Assembly: GCA_016210785.1 (NCBI GenBank)
Contig: JACQTN010000315.1
Coordinates: 1 to 6,086 of the forward strand
From: Armatimonadota bacterium
Lineage (GTDB): Bacteria; Sysuimicrobiota; Sysuimicrobiia; Sysuimicrobiales; JACQTN01
Direction: 5' to 3'
DNA length: 6,086 nucleotides
The notes below the pieces were generated by a model. That model worked only from the letters and a program-made list of their open reading frames with translations. It ran no database searches and had not been told where the DNA came from. Each line of letters opens with the position of its first letter. Position 1 is the stretch's first letter. A program made the translations under genes and the position numbers. This document shows positions 1 to 5,226 of the stretch, in pieces.

Positions 1-986
1 AAGGTGCCCTGCGGGATCACGGAGTGACCCACCTTGGCCATGCCCTGGGTCACGGAGAAGACGATCGAGTCCTTGTTGATGGCGTGGGCGATGGCGCGGC
101 GCACGCGCACGTCGTCGAAGGGCTTGCGCCGCGTGTTGAAAAACACCGCCTGCCAGCCCGCGGAAGGGGTCTCGGTCATGCGCACGCTGGGGGCGCCCTT
201 GAGCATGCGCCAGACGTCGGGCCGGCGCACGATCATGTAATTGATCTCGTCGCGCTGGAGGGCCAGCCCGGCGGCCATCTCGTCGGGGATGACGCGCCAT
301 CGCACCCGCTTCGTCTGCGGGGCCCCGAAGTAGTATCGCTCGTTGGACACCCACACCATCTCCTGGCGCGGCCGGTAGGATTGGAACATGAACGGTCCGG
401 TGCCGACGGGGTGCAGGCCGAAGTCCCGTCCCAGCTTCTCCACCGCCTCCTTCTTCACCATGTAGCCTGGCCGGAACGCCAGGACGGCGCTCAGCAGGCC
501 GCTGTACGGCTGGCGAAGGATGAGGCGCACGGTGTAGTCGTTCACCACCTCGATCCGCTCGACGACTTCCAGGGGCTTGGCGTAGCGGGAGCGGGTGGCG
601 GGGTCCTTGATGCGCTCCAGGGTGTACTTGACGTCCTGGGCGGTGAAGCGGCCGTAGCCCTCGTGCCAGGCCACATTGCGGCGGAGGAAAAAGGTGTAGA
701 CCTTGCCGTCGGGGCTGACGGTCCAGCGCTCGGCCAGATCGGGTTCCACCTCGGTGGAGTCCTTCTTGTAGCGGACGAGGCCGCCGTAGATGTTCATGGC
801 GGCCTGGTAGTCGGGCGAGCCGGGGATGTGGGCCGGATCGGTGCTCTGGTAGTCGCGGGTGTAGGCGACCCGGATCTCGTTCTCCGGGACAGCACCGCCC
901 CACACCGCGGGCGCCGGCACCCAAATGGTCGAGGCGAGCAGCAACCCCGCGGCGCTCAGCGCCACGGCCTTCAAGAGTCTGGACAT
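1..986 (-). CDS. Family 5 ABC-transporter solute-binding protein (SBP1), C-terminus cut by window edge
   Basis: This is a periplasmic binding protein of the SBP_bac_5 family, which captures peptides, nickel chelates, opines or oligosaccharides and hands them to an ABC importer. The first 328 residues are visible; a full protein would be near 515. The start is the ATG at 986: AGGAGG at 995-1000 lies 8 nt upstream, whereas the other ATG at 993 is almost on the Shine-Dalgarno and opens a different frame without a leader. The leader has R3 and K6, a hydrophobic stretch at about 8-22 and a likely cleavage after APA (25-27); it has no cysteine, so it is not a lipoprotein. The family signature region (SPDGKVYTF, then WHEGYG and FTAQDVKYTLERI) lies at about 91-125, and HPVGTGPF and NTRRKPFDDVRVR follow. 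It is about 86% identical to SBP2 (41 differences in about 298 residues, counted by eye), with one residue fewer near VGHSVIP. The gene is intact up to the edge. The ligand cannot be told from sequence. Confidence 0.93.
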   Translation of the reverse strand, partial: MSRLLKAVALSAAGLLLASTIWVPAPAVWGGAVPENEIRVAYTRDYQSTDPAHIPGSPDYQAAMNIYGGLVRYKKDSTEVEPDLAERWTVSPDGKVYTFFLRRNVAWHEGYGRFTAQDVKYTLERIKDPATRSRYAKPLEVVERIEVVNDYTVRLILRQPYSGLLSAVLAFRPGYMVKKEAVEKLGRDFGLHPVGTGPFMFQSYRPRQEMVWVSNERYYFGAPQTKRVRWRVIPDEMAAGLALQRDEINYMIVRRPDVWRMLKGAPSVRMTETPSAGWQAVFFNTRRKPFDDVRVRRAIAHAINKDSIVFSVTQGMAKVGHSVIPQGT

Positions 987-994
987 CGTGCATC

Positions 995-1000
995 CCTCCT
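995..1000 (-). promoter_or_regulatory. Ribosome-binding site of SBP1
   Basis: On the minus strand AGGAGG is followed by 8 nt and then the ATG at 986. It decides between two ATGs 7 nt apart (993 and 986); only 986 has usable spacing and opens onto a signal peptide that aligns with that of SBP2. Confidence 0.85.
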
Positions 1001-1002
1001 TC

Positions 1003-1022
1003 GCGGCAGACGCCTCCGCCGC
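1003..1022 (-). other. Intercistronic RNA hairpin between SBP2 and SBP1
   Basis: In the minus-strand transcript, GCGGCGGA (1022-1015) can pair with UCUGCCGC (1010-1003) around a GGCG loop, giving 8 pairs including one G-U. The plus-strand copy would have an A-C mismatch there, so the fold fits transcription on the minus strand. It starts 3 nt after the SBP2 stop codon and ends 2 nt before the SBP1 Shine-Dalgarno. No U-run follows, so it is not a standard intrinsic terminator. A role in 3'-end protection of upstream mRNA or in tuning SBP1 translation is possible but inferred. Confidence 0.45.
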
Positions 1023-1025
1023 TCC

Positions 1026-2579
1026 CTACCGCGCAAAGTAGAAAAGGTCAAACCGGGTCATCCAGTGGGAAATGTTGGGCACGTGGCCCCGCACGTACCG
1101 CTGGTAGGCGGTCACGTTGTACGGCTGCCACAGGGGAATGAAGGGCACGTCCGTGGCGATCTTCCTGGCCGCCTCGGCGATGATCTGCTTGCGCCGCGCC
1201 ACGTTCACCTCCACCCGCTGCGCGTCGATCAGGCTATCCGCGCCCGCGTAGTAGGCGGTGTTGCCTCCCGGGGGAAAGTTGCCGGAGTGGAAGATCTCGG
1301 TCAGCAACTGGTCGGGCTCGGCGCGGCTGACGTCGTTGAGCAGCATGTCGTAGTTGCCAGTGTTGCGTCGGGCGAAGTAGGCGCCGGTCTCCAGTTGCTC
1401 CAGCCGGAGAGTGATGCCGATCTCCGCCAGCATCGCCTGCAGCGTGGTCGCCGTGTCCGGGTCGGTGCCCTCCGGGCGGAAGATGATGCTGGCGGTGATG
1501 GGACCCCGCACCCCCGCCTCCTGAAGGAGTCGCTTCGCCCGCTCCACGCTGAACTCGTACCTGGGGATGTCCTCCGTGGCGCCGAAGACGCCCGGCGGGA
1601 TCACGGAGCTGGAGCCGACGGTGGCCATGCCCTGGGCCACGGCGAAGGCCATCTGGTCCTTGTTGATGGCGTGGGCGACGGCGCGTCGCACGCGCACGTC
1701 GTCGAAGGGCTTGCGCCGCGTGTTCAGGAACAGCGCTTGCCACCCGGACTCCGGCGTCTCGGTCATGCGCACGCCGGGCACGCCCTTCAACATGCGGTAC
1801 ACGTCGGGCCGGCGCACGATCATGTAGTTCAGCTCGTCGCGCTGCAGCGCCAGCGCCGCCGCCATCTCGTCGGGGATTACCCGCCAGCGCACCCGCTTGA
1901 TCTGAGGCGCGCCGAAGTGGTACCGCTCGTTGGCGACCCACACCATCTCCTGCCGCGGGCGGTGGCTCCCGAACATGAAGGGGCCGGTGCCGACCGGGTG
2001 AAGGGCGAACTCCCGGCCCAGTTTCGCAATGGCCTCCTTCTTCACCATGTACCCGGGGCGGAAGGCCAACACGGCGCCCAGCAGGCCGCTGTACGGTTGC
2101 CGCAAGACCAGGCGCACGGTGTAGTCGTTGACTACCTCGATCCGCTCGATGACCTCCAGGGGCTTGGCGTAACGGGAGCGGGTGGCCGGGTCCTTGATGC
2201 GCTCCAGGGTGTACTTGACATCGTGGGCCGTGAAGCGCCCATATCCCTCGTGCCACACCACGTTGCGCCGCAGGTGGAACGTGTAGACCTTGCCGTCGGG
2301 GCTGACCTCCCACCGCTCCGCCAGATCGGGCTCGACGTCCGTGGAGTCCTTCTTGTAGCGGACCAGGCCGCTGTAAATGTTCATGGCGGCCTGGTAGTCG
2401 GGGGATCCGGGGATGTGGGCGGGGTCGGTGCTCTGGTAGTCTCGGGCGTAGCCCACGCGGATCTCGTTCTCCGGCGCCGCGCCGCCCCAGGCCGTTCCCT
2501 CCGGAACGGGAACCCAGGCCGCCGACCCGAGCAGCGCGCCCGCGACGGCCAGCCCCATCGCTTTCCACGCGTTGGACAC
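1026..2579 (-). CDS. Family 5 ABC-transporter solute-binding protein (SBP2), complete
   Basis: This complete 517-residue binding protein of the SBP_bac_5 (DppA/OppA/NikA-like) family has the normal family length. I place the start at the GTG at 2579, because AGGAGG (2588-2593) lies 8 nt upstream exactly as in SBP1, and the following VSNAWKAMGL aligns with MSRLLKAVAL of SBP1. The frame stays open for 235 further codons upstream, to 3284, but that part overlaps the epimerase gene in another frame and is not real. An ATG at 2618 is a less likely alternative. The leader is hydrophobic at about 8-22 with possible cleavage after A30, and there is no cysteine anywhere in the protein. SPDGKVYTF at 93-101 and WHEGYGRFT at 109-117 form the family signature region, HPVGTGPF lies at 194-201, NTRRKPFDDVRVRRA at 286-300, HAINKDQ at 303-309, and the end is DLFYFAR. 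The gene follows the epimerase by 68 nt and precedes SBP1 by 39 nt. It is close to SBP1 and so looks like a tandem duplicate. The ligand is unknown. Confidence 0.95.
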   Translation of the reverse strand: MSNAWKAMGLAVAGALLGSAAWVPVPEGTAWGGAAPENEIRVGYARDYQSTDPAHIPGSPDYQAAMNIYSGLVRYKKDSTDVEPDLAERWEVSPDGKVYTFHLRRNVVWHEGYGRFTAHDVKYTLERIKDPATRSRYAKPLEVIERIEVVNDYTVRLVLRQPYSGLLGAVLAFRPGYMVKKEAIAKLGREFALHPVGTGPFMFGSHRPRQEMVWVANERYHFGAPQIKRVRWRVIPDEMAAALALQRDELNYMIVRRPDVYRMLKGVPGVRMTETPESGWQALFLNTRRKPFDDVRVRRAVAHAINKDQMAFAVAQGMATVGSSSVIPPGVFGATEDIPRYEFSVERAKRLLQEAGVRGPITASIIFRPEGTDPDTATTLQAMLAEIGITLRLEQLETGAYFARRNTGNYDMLLNDVSRAEPDQLLTEIFHSGNFPPGGNTAYYAGADSLIDAQRVEVNVARRKQIIAEAARKIATDVPFIPLWQPYNVTAYQRYVRGHVPNISHWMTRFDLFYFAR

Positions 2580-2587
2580 GGTGCGAC

Positions 2588-2593
2588 CCTCCT
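2588..2593 (-). promoter_or_regulatory. Ribosome-binding site of SBP2 (supports GTG start)
   Basis: AGGAGG on the minus strand sits 8 nt before the GTG at 2579. The sequence AGGAGGG and the spacing match the SBP1 site, so the translation-initiation region appears to have been duplicated or conserved with the gene. It rejects the much longer reading frame that continues to 3284. Confidence 0.85.
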
Positions 2594-2612
2594 CTACGTA
2601 TCGTTCCACCGC

Positions 2613-2642
2613 CCGCATCCCTCGGGTCCGGGCGGGATGTGG
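2613..2642 (-). other. Hairpin just downstream of the epimerase stop codon
   Basis: In the minus-strand transcript, CCACAUCCC (2642-2634, with one A-C mismatch) can pair with GGGAUGCGG (2621-2613) around a 12-nt loop. It begins 5 nt after the epimerase stop codon. A competing fold pairs 2629-2633 with 2611-2615, and the two exclude each other. There is no U-run, so it is not a standard intrinsic terminator. GC-rich DNA forms such stems easily, so function is uncertain. Confidence 0.3.
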
Positions 2643-2647
2643 ACGCC

Positions 2648-3625
2648 CTACACGTGAGACCGGGACAGCAGCCGGCGCATCTCCCGGATGCAGTCGTGCA
2701 CGCCCGCGCGGACGTCGTACCGGGGCACGTAGCCGATCTCGTCCCGCCCACGCGTGACGTCCAGGATGATATAGATAGCTTCCTGCCCGGGTGCGAAGTT
2801 CAGCCCCGGGCCCACATCGATGTCCGCGCCGGGGACGGCCTCCCGCACCGCCTCCACCGCCGCCCGCAGGGGCGTGGCGCGGCCGGAGCCGAGGTTGTAG
2901 ATCCTGCTGCGCAGCGACGGCGCCAGCGCCGCCGCCGCTACGCCTTCCGCGCAGTCCTTCACGTAGACGAAATCGGCGCACTGGTCGGCGCCCTGTGCCA
3001 GGCGGAATGGTTCTCCCATCACCGCGGCGCGCATCATGCGGTTGAGGACGTCGGAGCCGCTCTGCCGTTGCACGTAGAGCGCGCGCTCTGGGGCGTAGTA
3101 GCTGGCGAACCGGACGCTGCCGAAGTCCACCTCGAACTGCCTGGCGTAGTACAGCCCGAGTTGCTCGGCCGCCCACTTCAGGGCGGCGTAGGCGTTGCGT
3201 GGTGCCGGCGGCGTGTCTTCGCCCACGGGGCGGTACGTGGGCGCCCAGTTCTCGGGGGACGGCGGGTTGGGATAGGCGCTCCACGTGCCCGCCATCACCA
3301 CCCGCCGGACACCTTCCAGGCGGGCCGCCTCCAGGACATTCAGTGTCCCGCCCAGGTTCACCCGGTGGCTGACCGCGGGGTGGCGGTCAAAATCCTGCGC
3401 GATGAGGGCGGCCAGGTGGACGATGCGGTCCACGCGGAGGCGGCGGATCGTGTCGATGAGCGTCCCCAGGTCCCGGATGTCGCCGGCGACCAACTCCACC
3501 GTGTGGGGCGCCAGGTACCGGTCGTGGGGGAGGATGTCGAAGACGGCGACCTCCGCCCCGCCCGCCAGCAGCGACCGCACCACGTGCGAGCCGACGACCC
3601 CGCTGCCTCCGGTCACCAGGATCAC
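2648..3625 (-). CDS. NAD(P)-dependent epimerase/dehydratase (extended SDR family)
   Basis: This 325-residue cytoplasmic protein has a Rossmann fold of the extended short-chain dehydrogenase/reductase superfamily, which includes UDP-sugar 4-epimerases, dehydratases and related sugar or threonine dehydrogenases. The dinucleotide motif TGGSGVVG is at 5-12. An acidic residue at the end of strand 2 (D30) favours NAD over NADP. AGDIRD (47-52), HLAA (70-73) and N90 are the usual cofactor-contact positions. The catalytic pair is Y146 and K150 in YAALK, with T114 (in AGTWSAYP) at the place of the usual Ser/Thr. DFVYVKDCAEGV (218-229) and YNLGSG (243-248) are typical of the C-terminal half. The start is GTG at 3625, with GAGGA 7 nt upstream. 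It follows SBP3 by only 13 nt, so coupled translation is likely. It lies between two pairs of binding-protein genes, which suggests that it acts on an imported compound, possibly a sugar derivative. The substrate cannot be named. Confidence 0.93.
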   Translation of the reverse strand: MILVTGGSGVVGSHVVRSLLAGGAEVAVFDILPHDRYLAPHTVELVAGDIRDLGTLIDTIRRLRVDRIVHLAALIAQDFDRHPAVSHRVNLGGTLNVLEAARLEGVRRVVMAGTWSAYPNPPSPENWAPTYRPVGEDTPPAPRNAYAALKWAAEQLGLYYARQFEVDFGSVRFASYYAPERALYVQRQSGSDVLNRMMRAAVMGEPFRLAQGADQCADFVYVKDCAEGVAAAALAPSLRSRIYNLGSGRATPLRAAVEAVREAVPGADIDVGPGLNFAPGQEAIYIILDVTRGRDEIGYVPRYDVRAGVHDCIREMRRLLSRSHV

Positions 3626-3632
3626 GGATTTG

Positions 3633-3637
3633 TCCTC
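3633..3637 (-). promoter_or_regulatory. Ribosome-binding site of the epimerase gene
   Basis: GAGGA on the minus strand starts one base after the SBP3 stop codon (TAA, 3639-3641) and stands 7 nt before the GTG at 3625. It supports the GTG start and suggests that ribosomes finishing SBP3 can re-initiate here. Confidence 0.7.
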
Positions 3638-3638
3638 G

Positions 3639-5183
3639 TTACTCCACCCGCGCGTTCCGGAGATGGATCCACTCTGTCGGCAGGTAGACCACGTTCTTCA
3701 CACGCCGGGTGTTGGCGGAGACGCGGTTGATGGTGGAGATGTAGACCCAGGGCTGCTCCTGCCACAGCAGCTCCTGCACCTTCTCGTAGGCCTGCCGGCG
3801 CTCGCGCGGGTCGACCGCGCTCGCACCCTTCATGAGCAACGCGTCCACCTCCGGGTTCCTGTAGAACTGCCGGTTGCAGCACTGGGGCGCGAACAGGGTG
3901 GACAGGAAGTTGGTGCGTAGCGAGTAGTCGGCGTCGCCGCTCTGGTTGCCCCAGCCGTAGTAGCTCATCTCGTCCACACCCCTGGTGCGCAGCTCGGACA
4001 GCCACTGGGCGGACTCGCGGATGTCCAGCTTCAGGTCGATGTTGATCTTCTTCAACATCCCTGCCAGGGCCTCGGAGATCTGCTGGGAGGCGGTGTAGGT
4101 GCCCACCGGCACCCACATGGTGGCGCGGAAGCCTCCCGCGTAGCCGGCCTCCGCCATCAACTTCTTCGCCCGCTCCAGGTCGAAGTCGTAGACCTTCTGC
4201 GCCTTGTAGGGCCACACGCCCTGCGGGAGCGGCGAGTCGGCCACGCGTCCGAAACCCCGCAGGAAGTTATCCACGATGGCCTTCTTGTCGATGGCGTGGG
4301 CCATGGCGTGGCGCACCTTCAGCTCGCTGAACGGCTTCTTGCGCATGTTGACGTAGAGGCCCTGGATGCGGGCCAGCGGCGCGTTGATGACCTGGATCTT
4401 GGGGTTGCCGCGCAGCCGCACCGCCTCCGCCGGCGGCAGCACCAGGACCACGTCCAGCTCGCCGGTTTCCAGGCCCACCGCGCGGGCGTTCTCCTCGGGC
4501 ACGAACCGGAAGACGATCTCGTCGATGTTGTTGGTGGCGGACTCCCAGTGGTCGGGCACCTTGCGCAGCACGATGCGGTTGCCAGACGTCCATTCCGCGA
4601 AGCGGAAAGGCCCGCTGCCCGATGGCGTGGCCTTGAAGCGGTCGCGGCCCAGCCGCTCCGCCACGTAGGGGTTGACGATGGAGGCGGACGGGTTGGCCAG
4701 GGTGGCCAGGAAGGCGCCGAAGGGTTCCTTGAGGATGAACCGAACCGTGTACAGGTCCACCACCTCGACGCGCTCCAGCATGGAGAAGACGGCGCGGCGG
4801 GGCAGCCGGTTCTCCGGGTTCATCAGCCGGTCGAAGGCACGCTTGACGCCGTCGGACGTGACGGGGGTGCCGTCGTGGAACTTGACGCCCTGGCGCAGCT
4901 TGAACGTGTAGACTTTGCCGTCGGGGGTGAAGGTCCACGAGGTGGCAAGCTGGGGGACCACCTGCGCCCGCTCATTGAACTCCACCAGCTTGTCATAGAC
5001 CTGCGGGAAGAACTCCCGCTCGTGCGCCAGCATGTCATGCCCGTCCAGGGTGGCGGGCTCACCGTTCAGGGCGACGACCACGCGGATGGGACCCCGCTGC
5101 GCGCGAGCGGAGGCGCCCAGGCTCACCACCAGGAACGCCGCGGCGAGCAGTGCGATCCCGATCCTCACGCCTTTCGCTCTCAT
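3639..5183 (-). CDS. Family 5 ABC-transporter solute-binding protein (SBP3), complete
   Basis: This complete 514-residue periplasmic binding protein belongs to SBP_bac_5 and represents a second subgroup, clearly different from SBP1/SBP2. The leader has R2, K4 and R7, a hydrophobic core at about 8-23 and a good cleavage site after ARA (26-28, before Q29); no lipobox is present. TPDGKVYTFKLRQGVKFHDG at 86-105 is the classic family signature, followed by SGSGPFRF at 188-195, HAIDKKAIVDNFLRG at 296-310, and the ligand-pocket type segment YYGWGNQSGDADYSLRTNF at 408-426. An unusual Cys-Cys pair lies at 435-436 and is the only cysteine in the protein. The start is ATG at 5183, preceded by a degenerate G-rich Shine-Dalgarno (AAGGGGGGAG, 5187-5196). 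SBP4 ends 43 nt upstream and the epimerase begins 13 nt downstream. It is about 79% identical to the visible part of SBP4, so the two are tandem duplicates. Ligand unknown. Confidence 0.95.
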   Translation of the reverse strand: MRAKGVRIGIALLAAAFLVVSLGASARAQRGPIRVVVALNGEPATLDGHDMLAHEREFFPQVYDKLVEFNERAQVVPQLATSWTFTPDGKVYTFKLRQGVKFHDGTPVTSDGVKRAFDRLMNPENRLPRRAVFSMLERVEVVDLYTVRFILKEPFGAFLATLANPSASIVNPYVAERLGRDRFKATPSGSGPFRFAEWTSGNRIVLRKVPDHWESATNNIDEIVFRFVPEENARAVGLETGELDVVLVLPPAEAVRLRGNPKIQVINAPLARIQGLYVNMRKKPFSELKVRHAMAHAIDKKAIVDNFLRGFGRVADSPLPQGVWPYKAQKVYDFDLERAKKLMAEAGYAGGFRATMWVPVGTYTASQQISEALAGMLKKINIDLKLDIRESAQWLSELRTRGVDEMSYYGWGNQSGDADYSLRTNFLSTLFAPQCCNRQFYRNPEVDALLMKGASAVDPRERRQAYEKVQELLWQEQPWVYISTINRVSANTRRVKNVVYLPTEWIHLRNARVE

Positions 5184-5226
5184 GCTCTCCCCCCTTCTTC
5201 AGGCTTGCTTCCACTGTACCTTCGCG

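Larger units (their letters stand above)
1..2489. repeat. Tandem gene duplication, SBP1/SBP2
   Basis: Positions 1-902 and about 1585-2489 are diverged direct copies, with an offset of 1587 nt that becomes 1584 nt near the left edge where SBP2 has one extra codon. The segments encoding the mature proteins align closely, while the signal peptides have drifted in sequence and length (SBP2 has two more residues before WGG). The Shine-Dalgarno and its spacing are also shared. The left copy continues outside the window. Confidence 0.85.

Noticed and set aside
24..2657. An 877-codon open reading frame on the plus strand, antisense to SBP1, the gap and most of SBP2
   Set aside because: Its codons lie exactly opposite the sense codons of SBP1 and SBP2, which happen to share one frame. 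In that register stops arise only opposite TTA, CTA and TCA, which GC-rich genes avoid. The product is a His/Gly/Val/Ala-rich low-complexity shadow with no domain, and it repeats itself only because the sense genes are duplicates.
2639..3730. A 363-codon plus-strand frame across the epimerase gene
   Set aside because: It is antisense to a gene with intact SDR motifs, and its translation is rich in Arg/Ala/Gly/His without family features.
3622..4215. A 197-codon minus-strand frame within the SBP3 C-terminal region
   Set aside because: It is an out-of-frame shadow of SBP3 on the same strand with Arg/Gly/Ala-rich composition and no ribosome-binding evidence.
5184..5226. A possible promoter or terminator between SBP4 and SBP3
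   Set aside because: The 43-nt gap holds only a G-rich Shine-Dalgarno-like stretch. I see no -35/-10 pair and no stem followed by a T-run.
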